Assembly: GCF_000411295.1 (NCBI RefSeq)
Contig: NZ_KE150421.1
Coordinates: forward strand, 7,265-71,264
DNA: 64,000 nucleotides
Origin: Paenisporosarcina sp. HGH0030
GTDB taxonomy: Bacteria > Bacillota > Bacilli > Bacillales_A > Planococcaceae
Direction of reading: 5' to 3'
Shown piece after piece: positions 35,379 to 44,907 of this stretch. Each line of letters starts with the position of its first letter. Position 1 is the first letter of the stretch. The notes under the pieces are model-generated. The model had not been told where the DNA came from. It saw nothing but the letters and a program-made list of their open reading frames with translations, and searched no databases. The translations under genes were made by a program, and so were the position numbers.

Positions 35379-36476
35379 ATGAGCCAAACTAATCTTCTAA
35401 TGGATTCTTTTAAACAAACTAAATATCAAATTGATGGACACGGTACAAGAAATATTCAAATATTGAAAGAGGCATTCGACTCTTTCGATGGCCAGACAGT
35501 GAGCGATATGTACGGAAGAGGCGAAATAATTGAAGCTTTTCAAGCCAAGATGGCAGCGTATTTAGGTAAAGAAACAGCTGTCTTCTTTCCAAGTGGCACA
35601 ATGGCACAGCAAATCGCATTGCGTATCTGGTGCGACAAAAAAGGCCAGAGAAAAGTGGCTTATCATCCATTAAGCCATCTGGAAATTCATGAGCATGATG
35701 GCTTGAAGGAATTGCACCACATCGAAACGGTGTTGTTGGCGGACAAGAACAGGGTAATTGAACTGAATGATGTGCTAACTATGGACGAGGAAATAGCTTG
35801 TCTATTGCTGGAATTGCCTCAGCGTGAAATAGGCGGTCAATTACCGACGTATGAAACACTCGAAAAAATATCCAGTCATTGTCGTGAGAAAGGAATCATG
35901 TTGCATTTAGATGGGGCACGACTTCTTGAAATACTTCCTTATTATCAAAAAACTGCAACTGAGATCTGTAGTTTATTTGATAGCGTATATATCTCCGTTT
36001 ATAAAGGGATAGGTGGAATTGCGGGGGCTATTCTGGCCGGTGATCAAGACTTTGCGCAAGAATCAAAGATTTGGAAACGACGTCATGGGGGAGATTTAAT
36101 CAGTCTGTACCCATATATCATCAGTGCCGATCATTATTTTGATCAAAGATCAGAGAAAATGGGGCAATATTATGAGGATGCAAAGGAACTTGCCGGACTT
36201 TTCAACTCATGTCATGGAGTGGAAACATTACCATTGAAGCCTGTTTCTAATATGTTCCACGTCTATTTTGGTGGCGCAAAGGAAACCATGGAACATTTGT
36301 TGGCAGAAATACACATTGAAACAGGTATTGGTTTAACCAGGTATTTAAGAGAAACATCAGATGAAAGATGTAATTTTGAATTGAGCATTGGTGACTTGTA
36401 TGAGAGTGTACCAAAAAGTGAATTAAAGCACGCATTTCAACTGCTGGATAAGAAGATGCGAGAGATTACGCAATAA
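35379..36476 (+). CDS. PLP-dependent lyase of the threonine aldolase fold
   Basis: A 365-residue fold-type I PLP enzyme. Family landmarks: DMYGRGEIIEAFQAKMAAYLG, FFPSGTMAQQIALRIW, LELPQREIGGQLP, MLHLDGARL with the PLP Asp, and SVYKGIGGIAGAIL with the Schiff-base Lys (about 211). It resembles threonine aldolases and beta-eliminating lyases. The usual HLDGAR match is strong, but the N-terminus differs from LtaE, so the substrate is left open. GGGAGG precedes the ATG. Confidence 0.83.
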   Translation: MSQTNLLMDSFKQTKYQIDGHGTRNIQILKEAFDSFDGQTVSDMYGRGEIIEAFQAKMAAYLGKETAVFFPSGTMAQQIALRIWCDKKGQRKVAYHPLSHLEIHEHDGLKELHHIETVLLADKNRVIELNDVLTMDEEIACLLLELPQREIGGQLPTYETLEKISSHCREKGIMLHLDGARLLEILPYYQKTATEICSLFDSVYISVYKGIGGIAGAILAGDQDFAQESKIWKRRHGGDLISLYPYIISADHYFDQRSEKMGQYYEDAKELAGLFNSCHGVETLPLKPVSNMFHVYFGGAKETMEHLLAEIHIETGIGLTRYLRETSDERCNFELSIGDLYESVPKSELKHAFQLLDKKMREITQ

Positions 36477-36482
36477 TGTTAT

Positions 36483-36526
36483 GGAAAGGGGGAAGTGACA
36501 AAATCACTTGCCTCTTTCCTTTTTTG
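36483..36526 (+). terminator. Terminator after the lyase
   Basis: GGAAAGGGGGAAGTGA pairs with TCACTTGCCTCTTTCC (imperfect), followed by six T residues. Confidence 0.82.
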
Positions 36527-36615
36527 ATTCTTATATCTTACTAGGGTTTAGAACCGTACGTTTGCGCTGGCCGCATGTTCCGCATGAGCCAACAAAAATA
36601 AGTGAGAAGTAATTA

Positions 36616-36656
36616 AAAAACGGAGCAAAGTGACTGGATCACTTCGCTCCGTTTTT
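36616..36656. terminator. Bidirectional terminator after the flavoprotein
   Basis: AAAAACGGAGC-a-AAGTGA and TCACTT-c-GCTCCGTTTTT form a long stem with A- and T-runs outside. It mainly serves the leftward flavoprotein gene. Confidence 0.85.
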
Positions 36657-36673
36657 CGTTAGTTGTGGAATGA

Positions 36674-37963
36674 TTATTTATATTCAACCGGTACGTATGG
36701 AATCGTTTTTGCGTATTGCGCAGCGCTCATGCCAGCAATTTTCCCGGTAACGAGAGCAGAGGTAATGTTATACCCGCCAGTATAGCCGTGAATATCCAAA
36801 ATTTCACCGCAGAAATACAGACCAGGCTTTTTCTTGGAAGCCATCGTCTTCGGATCAATTTCTTTTACTGAAACACCGCCACCGGTAACGAACGCTTTTT
36901 CGATAGGTTGAGTGCCATTTACTTTCATCGTAAATGATTTCAACAAGCTGGCCAAAGCTCGAACTTTTTCATTGGACAGGTTAGCACCGATTTCATTCGA
37001 TTCGATGCCAGCTCGATTTAATAAAAACAACAGCCAACGTTCAGGCGCAACGCCTTTCCAAACATTTTTCACTGATTTCTTGGCATCTTCTTTCATCAAC
37101 TTGACCAGCATCTGGAAAGCTGACTCCGCATTTTCTTGCGGCAAGGAATCGATAACCATATCAACAGGGGATTCCCCGTTTTTCATGCGTTCTTTGACGA
37201 CAAATTGACTGCAACGTAAAATAGCGGGACCGCTTAAACCGAAATGTGTAAATAACATGTCCATTTGATGGGTAATCAACACTTTTCCTTTTTTATTCAA
37301 GACAGAGACCGCTACATCACGAAGTGCGAGTCCTTGCAATTCTTTTGAGCGAATGAATTTTTCATCAGACAACAACGGTACTTCAGTTGGGTATAAGGTG
37401 GTGACTGTATGTCCTGCACGCTGTGCCCATGGGTAACCGTCGCCAGTCGACCCTGTTTGAGGGACAGCTTTTCCTCCGACAGCAAGTACAACGGCTTTAC
37501 TTAAGATTTCTTGTCCACTTTTCAGACGGACGCCAAGAATTTTATCTTCGTTCATCAAAAGTTTCGCAACGGGTCTTTCGAATAGTACTTCTACACGCAA
37601 CTTTTCCAATTGGCGTACTAAAGTATCGACAACATCCTGAGCCCTATTGGAAACAGGGAACATGCGCCCATGATCTTCTTCTTTCAGCTCAACACCAAGA
37701 CCTTCAAAGAAAGTAATGATGTCTTCATTATTGAAAACCGAGAAAGGACTATACAGGAACCGTCCATTACCGGGTATGTGCTTCACAATTTCTTCCTGGG
37801 ATAATCGGTTCGTAACGTTGCAACGTCCACCGCCAGATATCGCTAATTTTTTTCCAAGTTTCGTTCCTTTTTCAAGAAGTAATACTTTCTTGCCAATTTC
37901 ACCAGCAGCAATGGCCGCCATTAATCCAGAGGGACCGCCTCCGACAATTATTACATCATACAT
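36674..37963 (-). CDS. HI0933-type FAD-dependent oxidoreductase (YtfP-like)
   Basis: A 429-residue flavoprotein. The FAD motif [17 protein letters not shown] begins at residue 4, followed by [18 protein letters not shown], the family hallmark, then [17 protein letters not shown] and the C-terminal ...[17 protein letters not shown]. The longest frame starts at 38005; the ATG at 37963 gives the flavin motif at the usual distance. YtfP/HhdA-type proteins have no settled function. Confidence 0.9.
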   Translation of the reverse strand: MYDVIIVGGGPSGLMAAIAAGEIGKKVLLLEKGTKLGKKLAISGGGRCNVTNRLSQEEIVKHIPGNGRFLYSPFSVFNNEDIITFFEGLGVELKEEDHGRMFPVSNRAQDVVDTLVRQLEKLRVEVLFERPVAKLLMNEDKILGVRLKSGQEILSKAVVLAVGGKAVPQTGSTGDGYPWAQRAGHTVTTLYPTEVPLLSDEKFIRSKELQGLALRDVAVSVLNKKGKVLITHQMDMLFTHFGLSGPAILRCSQFVVKERMKNGESPVDMVIDSLPQENAESAFQMLVKLMKEDAKKSVKNVWKGVAPERWLLFLLNRAGIESNEIGANLSNEKVRALASLLKSFTMKVNGTQPIEKAFVTGGGVSVKEIDPKTMASKKKPGLYFCGEILDIHGYTGGYNITSALVTGKIAGMSAAQYAKTIPYVPVEYK

Positions 37964-38074
37964 GGGATAAACACACTTTCTTCTTTTTTCTTTATTATAA
38001 ACCATTTGTGGTTTTCATGTTCGAGGGGTAAAATATCCTGTAGGTTTTAAAATTTAGAGGTCAGGAAGTTAAAC

Positions 38075-39682
38075 ATGTCAAATAATTTATATAAAGGTAC
38101 GGCCATTCTGACGATTGGTCTATTCCTCTCGAAAATATTAGGGGTTATTTATATCATCCCATTTTACTCGATGGTTGGAGAAGAGAATATTGGGCTGTAC
38201 CAATATGCATATATTCCATACAATCTTATGCTAGCAGTAGCGATTTCTGGTGCGCCTTTGGCTTTTTCAAAGTTTGTTTCCAAATATAATTCTTTAGGGG
38301 ATTATGAAACAGGCAGAAGATTATTAAAATCCGGTTTAATGGCGATGATGGTCACAGGATTCCTATCGTTTTTGTTTTTATATTTCTTTGCGGAACCACT
38401 TGCAAGAGTTACCATCGCTGAGAATGAGAAAATATATACGGTTGGAGACGTGACGGATGCCATTCAATGGGTTAGTTTTGCATTGATTGCTGTTCCTTTT
38501 ATGAGCTTGCTTCGAGGATTCTTCCAAGGGTATAGTTTCATGATGCCAACAGCATCTTCTCAATTGATTGAACAAATCGTACGGATTATCTTTTTACTTG
38601 GGGGCACTTTCCTGGTCTTGAATGTTTTTGGTGGAACACCAAAAGAAGCCATTCAAGTAGCTGTACTATCCGCGTTTGTCGGTGCACTTGGCGGTATAGT
38701 CGTGCTGTATTATTATTGGCGGAAAAAGAAACCGGAATATGACAATTTACTTGAAAAATCTACAGCTTCTTACGATGTGAATTTAAAAGATATGTATAAA
38801 GAAATTTTGGTTTATGCAATTCCGGTAGTATTTTTGGGAGTTGCTAATCCACTGTTCCAATTTGTGGATTTATTAACATTCAATCGTGCAATGAGTGATG
38901 CAGGACATTCCTTGAAAACCGATTATTTGGGTATTCTGAATCTCACGGCACATAAATTGGTTATGATTCCTGTCATGCTTGCGACCGGATTCTCCATGGC
39001 ATTGATACCTTTGGTAACTAAATATTTCACGACCAATGAGCATAAGCAATTGTCACGAACGCTTGATCAGACATTCCAAATCCTATATTTCCTTACGATG
39101 CCTGCTGTGATTGGAATGACGGTTCTGGCTCCTGAACTCTATCACTTATTCTATGAACAAAGTGCAGTTGGCTCAGATATTCTGGCGCATTACTTGCCTG
39201 TTGCCATTCTATTCAGTCTGTTCCCTGTAACTGCTGCCATTTTACAAGGTATCAATCAACAGAGATGGATCATTCTCAACTTGTTGGTTGGATTATTAAT
39301 TAAATTGGCGTTGAACATTCCGTTAATCAGCTTGTGGGAAACGAACGGGGCTATTGCAGCGACGATTATTGGATACAGTGTTGCAATTTTTATGAACTTT
39401 GCTGTATTGGTGGTAACGCAAAACTACCGTTCCATTTTATTGGTAAGAAGAATCGCACTTATTACATTGATAAACGTAGCGATGTTCATTGCCGCTGTCA
39501 TCACTCGCATGGTGCTAATTCAAATCATGCCTGCCGAATCTAAATTCGGGGCTATGTTGATTATCTTAATTGTAGGTGCAGTTGGCGCACTAGTTTATGG
39601 AGCCATTGCCCTTCGTTTGGGAATTGCGCAGAAATTATTTGGTGAACGATTAACGAAATATACGAAGAAATTTGGTTTTTAA
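38075..39682 (+). CDS. ytgP: MOP-superfamily lipid flippase (MurJ/YtgP-like)
   Basis: A 535-residue polytopic membrane protein with about fourteen spans, starting KGTAILTIGLFLSKILGVIYIIPFYSMVG. The SpoVB/YtgP branch of the MOP flippases is recognised by GLYQYAYIPYNLMLAVAISGAPLAFSKFVSKYN and GFFQGYSFMMPTASSQLIEQIVR. YtgP of B. subtilis acts as a lipid II flippase (MurJ) redundant with Amj. It is followed after 12 bases by an rRNA pseudouridine synthase gene, as in Bacillus. Confidence 0.9.
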   Translation: MSNNLYKGTAILTIGLFLSKILGVIYIIPFYSMVGEENIGLYQYAYIPYNLMLAVAISGAPLAFSKFVSKYNSLGDYETGRRLLKSGLMAMMVTGFLSFLFLYFFAEPLARVTIAENEKIYTVGDVTDAIQWVSFALIAVPFMSLLRGFFQGYSFMMPTASSQLIEQIVRIIFLLGGTFLVLNVFGGTPKEAIQVAVLSAFVGALGGIVVLYYYWRKKKPEYDNLLEKSTASYDVNLKDMYKEILVYAIPVVFLGVANPLFQFVDLLTFNRAMSDAGHSLKTDYLGILNLTAHKLVMIPVMLATGFSMALIPLVTKYFTTNEHKQLSRTLDQTFQILYFLTMPAVIGMTVLAPELYHLFYEQSAVGSDILAHYLPVAILFSLFPVTAAILQGINQQRWIILNLLVGLLIKLALNIPLISLWETNGAIAATIIGYSVAIFMNFAVLVVTQNYRSILLVRRIALITLINVAMFIAAVITRMVLIQIMPAESKFGAMLIILIVGAVGALVYGAIALRLGIAQKLFGERLTKYTKKFGF

Positions 39683-39694
39683 GGTGGTTCTTTT

Positions 39695-40408
39695 ATGAGG
39701 TTAGATAAATTGCTTTCAAATATGGGTTATGGTTCGAGAAAAGAAGTAAAGCTTTTGCTTAAATCAAAAGCAGTTGAAGTAAACGGCGTTTCTGCGAAGG
39801 ATGTCTCCATGCACGTCGATGCGGAAAAAGATTCGATTGTTGTTTATGGGGAAGAAGTTATTTATACAGAGTTTATTTATTTAATGATGAACAAACCACC
39901 TGGTGTCATTTCTGCCACGGAAGATAAAAAAGATGAAACCGTCATTGATTTACTTGATCCAGTGGCGCAACATTTTAAACCTTTTCCTGTAGGACGCTTG
40001 GATAAAGACACGGAAGGTCTGTTGATTCTGACGAATGACGGCCATCTATCCCATCAGCTTTTATCGCCGAAAAAACATGTGCCGAAATTATATTTCGCCA
40101 CTATTGATGGGCGAGTAACAGATGATGATGTGAAGAAGTTTAAAGAAGGTGTCACGCTTGATGATGGGTATTTCACAAAACCTGGTGAATTGACTATCTT
40201 GTCAAGTGGTGAAGTGTCTGAAATCGAGTTGACGATTATGGAGGGGAAATTTCATCAAGTAAAACGAATGTTTGAATCCGTAGGTAAAAAAGTGACGTAT
40301 CTAAAACGGATGCGTATGGGTTCTCTTCAATTGGATGAAACTCTCGAGCTCGGCGATTATCGTCCATTAACAGAAGCTGAATTAGAAGCATTACAACAGA
40401 AAGAATGA
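39695..40408 (+). CDS. Small-subunit rRNA pseudouridine synthase (RsuA family)
   Basis: A 237-residue pseudouridine synthase. An N-terminal S4 RNA-binding domain (MRLDKLLSNMGYGSRKEVKLLLKSKAVEVNG) is followed by the catalytic domain with MNKPPGVISAT and the catalytic Asp in GRLDKDTEGLLILTNDG (about 109). Length and order match the RsuA-type (16S U516) rather than the longer RluB type. AAGGTGG is upstream of the ATG. A strong terminator overlaps its last codons. Confidence 0.92.
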   Translation: MRLDKLLSNMGYGSRKEVKLLLKSKAVEVNGVSAKDVSMHVDAEKDSIVVYGEEVIYTEFIYLMMNKPPGVISATEDKKDETVIDLLDPVAQHFKPFPVGRLDKDTEGLLILTNDGHLSHQLLSPKKHVPKLYFATIDGRVTDDDVKKFKEGVTLDDGYFTKPGELTILSSGEVSEIELTIMEGKFHQVKRMFESVGKKVTYLKRMRMGSLQLDETLELGDYRPLTEAELEALQQKE

Positions 40409-40436
40409 CCGAGATTTTCTCGGTCATTCTTTTTTA
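40403..40436 (+). terminator. Terminator after the pseudouridine synthase
   Basis: GAATGACCGAGA and TCTCGGTCATTC perfect arms followed by six T residues. Confidence 0.92.
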
Positions 40437-40451
40437 CCTTGATTAAGTAGT

Positions 40452-40673
40452 CTAAGATGTCATTTTTACGCGTTTGTTCGTCGTTGTCCATCTGCCTCGA
40501 CTTGGACTGCTGACCAAGTCATTAAAGGCTAACACATTCAAATCTCTTTGAACGGTGCGAGGAGTGATGCCGAATTCATCGACTAAGTCTTGTGTCGTAA
40601 CAATCCCATGATCTCGGATAAACATGTACACATCTTTAATACGATTGAGCATCCGATCAGTAGTTGGTTTCAA
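40452..40673 (-). CDS. ytzE: DeoR-type small HTH protein (YtzE-like)
   Basis: A 73-residue protein that is essentially one DeoR-type winged helix: IVTTQDLVDEFGITPRTVQRDLNVLAFNDLV, then a short basic tail (TTNKRVKMTS). It has no effector domain. The TTG at 40673 is taken as start because GAAGGAG stands at the right distance and the N-terminus is kept in YtzE homologues (recalled); an ATG lies 7 codons further in. A target is not evident, though the intergenic region to pepV is an obvious candidate. Confidence 0.82.
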   Translation of the reverse strand: MKPTTDRMLNRIKDVYMFIRDHGIVTTQDLVDEFGITPRTVQRDLNVLAFNDLVSSPSRGRWTTTNKRVKMTS

Positions 40674-41022
40674 TGTAGAACCACTCCTTCATCTTATGTT
40701 CTCTTGGCAAAAGACTAGCGGACGATATTATGAGTCTTAAAGTAGACTCCACTATATTGAATAGAGTGCCGTAAACAGCCCCTTTTCTATTAGTTCGTCA
40801 GACTACTGTTATCTGACAATTCGATTATATAGTAAAAAGCTCAATAATTCTAGTATTATATCTAAAATTTACAGTGTCTTTACAATATTGACATGTAAAA
40901 ACGAACATTTTTTTCACAAAATCGCTATAATGTTCGTATAAAAAGAAAGTGGAATTGCCCCCTATGATTTTTCGAAGAAAGGTGTAGAATAGCTTTAAGA
41001 AAGTGGCAGGAGGAATTCAAAC
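40674..41022 (+). other. 349-base regulatory region before pepV
   Basis: It holds a possible promoter TTGGCA-16-TATTAT (near 40708-40735), then small hairpins: GAGTCT/AGACTC and GTCAGA/TCTGAC. A second promoter region has TATAAT at 40926-40931, bracketed by a PurBox-like inverted pair. AGGAGGAA precedes the GTG of pepV. There is no open frame of note. The canonical purine riboswitch was looked for and not found. Confidence 0.6.
40897..40941. promoter_or_regulatory. PurBox-like inverted pair at the pepV promoter
   Basis: AAAAACGAACATT (40897-40909) and the inverted AATGTTCGTATAA (40929-40941). The PurR box consensus is AWWWCCGAACWWT. The first copy matches 12 of 13 positions, the second 11 of 13. 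The inverted arrangement is as in PurR-controlled operons, though the 19-base gap is slightly longer than the usual 16-17. The TATAAT -10 overlaps the second box. Confidence 0.55.
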
Positions 41023-42420
41023 GTGATTAATTGGATGGAAGAAGCACACAAAAGACAGGATGAACTATTAGCAGAATTACAACAACTGATACAAATTCCC
41101 AGTGTTCTGGATGAAAAACAATCGTCAACAGATCACCCGTTTGGACCCGAGCCGCTAAAGGCGCTGGAGTGGATGCTTCAAAAAGGTCAGCAAGCGGGAA
41201 TGCAAGTGAAAAATGTCGATCAAATGGCTGGGCACATTGAAATGGGAGAAGGGGAAGAACTTCTTGGTATTTTAGGACATGTTGATGTGGTGCCAGCAGG
41301 CAAAGGTTGGACTTATCCTCCGTTTGAAGGTCATATCGAAAATGACCGTTTGTATGGAAGAGGTGCCATTGACGATAAAGGCCCAACAATGGCTGCTTGG
41401 ATGGCTATGAAAATGGTGAAAGAAGCTGGAATACCGTTAAATAAACGGGTGCGATTAATTATCGGAACAGACGAGGAAAGTGGATTCCGATGCGTAAAAC
41501 GTTATTTTGAAAAAGAAGAAATGCCGCATATTGGGTTTGCTCCTGATGCCGATTTCCCAATTATCAACGCAGAAAAAGGCATTTCTACTTTAAGATTCAC
41601 TACGGCCAAGGTAGAGCAGGAAGAGCAGTTGCAATCATTCCAAGCAGGGACACGTACAAACATGGTTCCTGATTTGGCAACAGCTGTTGTATATGGTGAA
41701 CTAGATACAATTGAACAGGAATTTGAACAGTTCACACAACAACATCAACTGCAAGGTTCTATTGAAAGAAAAGATCATACCTTTCAAATGACATTGGAAG
41801 GAAAATCAGCGCATGCCATGGAACCAAATGATGGCATAAATGCGGGTGTGTATCTGGCTGAATTCCTGAAAGATGTTGTGACAACTGCTGGATCGAAGAC
41901 TTTTGTTGAATTTGTTTCCACATCATTCTTTAAAGATTCTAGAGGAAATGCTTTCGGTTTGAACTACAATGATGAAATGTCAGGAGATACAACCTTGAAT
42001 GCAGGCATCATTTCTTTTGATCCTGCTAAAGGCGGAACGGTGGATGTCAGCTTACGATACTCCGTGACCTATGATTTTGAGAAACAATTGACACAGTGCC
42101 AGACGATTATGAGTGACAAAGGAATCGCCGTCGATGTTACATCAAATTCAAAACCACATTATATAGAAGAATCGGATGAGCTCATTCAAAGTTTATCCCG
42201 TGTATATGAACGACAGACGGGTGAAAAGGCAACATTGCTATCCATTGGCGGAGGTACTTATGCACGTGTCCTTAAAAAAGGTGTAGCGTTCGGAATGTTA
42301 TTCCCAGGTGAGAAAGATGTAGCCCACCAAGTGGATGAATTTATTGATATTCCAAATCTAATCAAAGCAGTTGCCATTTATGCAGATGCAATTTGTGAAC
42401 TGGCTTCAAATCAATCGTAG
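41023..42420 (+). CDS. pepV: Dipeptidase PepV (M20 family, YtjP-like)
   Basis: A 465-residue zinc dipeptidase. The metal and catalytic motifs are GHVDVVPAGKGW (about 86-97), GRGAIDDKGP and GTDEESGFRC. A lid/dimerisation domain is inserted in the middle, and LSIGGGTYAR lies near the end. The start is a GTG at 41023 after GCAGGAGGAA; no ATG is closer. It is followed after 14 bases by dat. YtjP sits next to a purine permease gene in B. subtilis; that permease is not here, although the PurBox-like sites are. Confidence 0.93.
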   Translation: MINWMEEAHKRQDELLAELQQLIQIPSVLDEKQSSTDHPFGPEPLKALEWMLQKGQQAGMQVKNVDQMAGHIEMGEGEELLGILGHVDVVPAGKGWTYPPFEGHIENDRLYGRGAIDDKGPTMAAWMAMKMVKEAGIPLNKRVRLIIGTDEESGFRCVKRYFEKEEMPHIGFAPDADFPIINAEKGISTLRFTTAKVEQEEQLQSFQAGTRTNMVPDLATAVVYGELDTIEQEFEQFTQQHQLQGSIERKDHTFQMTLEGKSAHAMEPNDGINAGVYLAEFLKDVVTTAGSKTFVEFVSTSFFKDSRGNAFGLNYNDEMSGDTTLNAGIISFDPAKGGTVDVSLRYSVTYDFEKQLTQCQTIMSDKGIAVDVTSNSKPHYIEESDELIQSLSRVYERQTGEKATLLSIGGGTYARVLKKGVAFGMLFPGEKDVAHQVDEFIDIPNLIKAVAIYADAICELASNQS

Positions 42421-42434
42421 AAAGAAGGATTTAT

Positions 42435-43286
42435 ATGAATTTGGTATTGTGGAATGATCGATTAGTAAAAGACGAAGAAGTACATTTATCTAAAGAAGAC
42501 CGTGGTTACCAGTTTGGCGACGGCATTTACGAAGTCATCCGAGTATATAATGGCAATATGTTTACTGCGAAAGAACATATTGATCGCTTTTACGAAAGTG
42601 CCGATAAAATTAAATTAGTCATTCCATATACAAAAGATGTATTCCATAAAATGATGTACGATTTAATCGAGGCCAACGAAGTGACAACTGGACAGGTGTA
42701 TGTTCAAATTACGCGCGGCGGAAGTCCAAGACAACATCATTTTCCTACCGAAGCTGTTGAACCGGTTCTAACGGCATACACGAAGTTAGTGGAACGTCCC
42801 GTTTCCCAAATGGCGAACGGGGTAGCTGCCAAATCGGTTGAAGATGTACGCTGGTTGCGTTGTGATATTAAGAGCTTGAATTTACTTGGGAATATCATGG
42901 CAAAACAAGAAGCTTATGAAAATGGATGTTTTGAAGCACTTTTACATAGAGGAGATACAATTACGGAAGGTTCTTCTTCGAATATGTATGGGATTAAAAA
43001 CGGCGTTCTTTATACACATCCAGCGACCAACTTAATACTAAATGGCATCACACGTCGCGTCATTCTGGCTTGTTGTGAAGAAATCGGTTTACCAGTAGTC
43101 GAAGAACCGATGTCTCTATCAACTGTTTATTCAAATGATGAATTCTTCATGTCTTCGACAACTTCGGAAATCATGCCGATTGTCGTCATCGATGGAGTAA
43201 AAGTCGGTTCAGGTTTACCAGGAGTTTGGACGAAAAAATTACAAGCCGCATTTGAAGCAAAAATTGAGCAAGCTGTGCATGCATAA
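42435..43286 (+). CDS. dat: D-amino acid aminotransferase
   Basis: A 283-residue fold-type IV PLP transaminase that makes D-Ala and D-Glu for peptidoglycan. LSKEDRGYQFGDGIYEVIRVY lies near the start, Lys in RCDIKSLNLLGNIMAKQEA (about 145) carries PLP, and TEGSSSNMYGI follows. The family split from branched-chain aminotransferases is supported by the D-AAT-like length and N-terminus. It shares a transcript with pepV, which can supply D-amino-acid precursors. AAAGAAGGA precedes the ATG. Confidence 0.93.
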   Translation: MNLVLWNDRLVKDEEVHLSKEDRGYQFGDGIYEVIRVYNGNMFTAKEHIDRFYESADKIKLVIPYTKDVFHKMMYDLIEANEVTTGQVYVQITRGGSPRQHHFPTEAVEPVLTAYTKLVERPVSQMANGVAAKSVEDVRWLRCDIKSLNLLGNIMAKQEAYENGCFEALLHRGDTITEGSSSNMYGIKNGVLYTHPATNLILNGITRRVILACCEEIGLPVVEEPMSLSTVYSNDEFFMSSTTSEIMPIVVIDGVKVGSGLPGVWTKKLQAAFEAKIEQAVHA

Positions 43287-43293
43287 GTTAATG

Positions 43294-43324
43294 CCTCTCC
43301 ACTAAGTGGAGGGGTATTTTTTTT
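43294..43324 (+). terminator. Terminator after dat
   Basis: CCTCTCCACT and AGTGGAGGGG arms (one wobble), followed by TATTTTTTTT. Confidence 0.88.
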
Positions 43325-43373
43325 AACCTTATTCCTGTAAACTGAGTTGTATAAAAAGGGTGGTGTATATGAG

Positions 43374-43913
43374 ATGCAACATTATTTTATCGGGGTAAAA
43401 CTACCAAGTGAGCTGTCTCAACAACTGGTTAATACACGGAATGATTGGCAGTTGGAAAAAACACACAAAAGATTGCCGTCTGTAGAGGATTTGCATATCA
43501 CGTTGGTTTATTTAGGTGCCGTGGAAAGCGAAAAATTGAAGACATTGATGCTAGAGCTGGATGACAATGAATCCTTTGCATCCATGAAACTTACAATTTG
43601 TGGAGTGTCCACATTTGGAAATCCCACTACGCCACGTGTAATCTATGCAGCGATCGAAGAACATCCGAAATTCAGCGAGTTGCAAAGTACAATTCTAGAA
43701 AAATGCCTGGATCTTTCATTGCCTGTGGATAGCAAGAAGTTTGTTCCGCATATCACTTTAGCGAAAAAATGGAGTGGACAGCAAGAGGGATTTTCAAAAG
43801 AAATGCATATAGCAACAAGTAAGTTCAAGGTGAATCAATTTTCTGTATACTCCATCAATCCTGGAGTCACGCCCTCTTATCAAGCAATTCATACCATTTA
43901 CTTAAAGGACTAA
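43374..43913 (+). CDS. thpR: RNA 2',3'-cyclic phosphodiesterase
   Basis: A 179-residue 2H phosphoesterase (YtlP/LigT-type). The two HxTx motifs are LHITLVYLG (about 40-48) and PHITLAKKW (about 126-134). The frame opens at a TTG at 43347, but the ATG at 43374 gives the family start MQHYFIGVKLP. A GGGTGG site precedes it. It is followed after 4 bases by a lipid kinase gene, so the pair is likely one transcript. Cellular role in Bacillus is not settled. Confidence 0.9.
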   Translation: MQHYFIGVKLPSELSQQLVNTRNDWQLEKTHKRLPSVEDLHITLVYLGAVESEKLKTLMLELDDNESFASMKLTICGVSTFGNPTTPRVIYAAIEEHPKFSELQSTILEKCLDLSLPVDSKKFVPHITLAKKWSGQQEGFSKEMHIATSKFKVNQFSVYSINPGVTPSYQAIHTIYLKD

Positions 43914-43917
43914 TTTG

Positions 43918-44838
43918 ATGAAAACAACCATTATTGTCAATCCCACAGCAGCTAACGGAAAGTCGTTGAAACGGTGGGAGCAATTCAAAAAGAAATTAAA
44001 TTTTACATACGATTTCCAAATGACAACCAGTCCAAAACACGCCACTACATTAGCAAGAAAATGTGCTGAAACGGGTGAGCCCCAACTGATTATAGCATTT
44101 GGAGGAGACGGTACTGCCCATGAAGTAATTGAAGGGATTCTCGATTGTTCAAATTGTATCGCAGGAGTCATCGGCGCAGGATCAGGCAATGATTTTGGAC
44201 GCGGATTTCTGTCCTTTCAAAACGCGCACGAAGTCAATCAATATGTGCAGTCACAAGGTCTGGCGAATGAAATGGACATCGGTGTAATGAATCATCAGAA
44301 TAGAAATTACTATTTTGTTAACAATGCAGGCATTGGTTTTGACGCATACATTGCATACCAAGTAAACAAATCACCAGTGAAAAAAATATTGAATAAATTC
44401 AGTCTTGGCAAACTTGCTTATACATTCTTTCTCATTAAGACATTGGTGACATTTCAACACTTCGATTTAACCGTAGAAACGCCTAGTTACAGTCAATCAT
44501 TCAAAAAAGTATGGTTTGTGACTGTAAGTAACCAGCCCTACTATGGAGGAGGAATGAAAATCTCTCCCCAATCCAATCCAGCTGATGGTCAAATTGAATT
44601 AACGGTTGTTCATCATTTGTCACGTATTAAACTTTTACTCGTTTTTGTTTCCGTATATTTTGGGAAGCATACATCGTTTAAAGAAGTACATCAAATGTCA
44701 GCTAAATCGTTTGCTTTAACAACTAATGATTATATGTATCGACACACAGATGGGGAGTTTGCGAGCAAGACGATGCCACAAGTAGCGGACAAATTCACAG
44801 TTCTTCCTAAGCGGTGGAAAATAACGAAATTGACATGA
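43918..44838 (+). CDS. Diacylglycerol/lipid kinase-family protein (YtlR-like)
   Basis: A 306-residue kinase of the DAGK catalytic family. IIVNPTAANGKS at the start, the nucleotide motif GGDGTAHEVIEGI (about 61-73), GAGSGNDFGRG and the C-terminal HTDGEF with a catalytic Asp are all present. The ATG at 43918 is taken over the TTG one codon upstream because AAGGA is 7 bases away. Essential DgkB and YegS-like relatives differ; the lipid substrate is not predictable. Confidence 0.88.
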   Translation: MKTTIIVNPTAANGKSLKRWEQFKKKLNFTYDFQMTTSPKHATTLARKCAETGEPQLIIAFGGDGTAHEVIEGILDCSNCIAGVIGAGSGNDFGRGFLSFQNAHEVNQYVQSQGLANEMDIGVMNHQNRNYYFVNNAGIGFDAYIAYQVNKSPVKKILNKFSLGKLAYTFFLIKTLVTFQHFDLTVETPSYSQSFKKVWFVTVSNQPYYGGGMKISPQSNPADGQIELTVVHHLSRIKLLLVFVSVYFGKHTSFKEVHQMSAKSFALTTNDYMYRHTDGEFASKTMPQVADKFTVLPKRWKITKLT

Positions 44839-44907
44839 ACTTGACGATAGCGGGAACTTGGATGATAATGTATAGTCGAAAAGCACGTATGAAAGTAGGA
44901 ATAGATT

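Noticed and set aside
40725-40825. Purine riboswitch before pepV
   Set aside because: The required TCTACC and paired loop sequences are missing; only a CCGTAAA fragment is shared.
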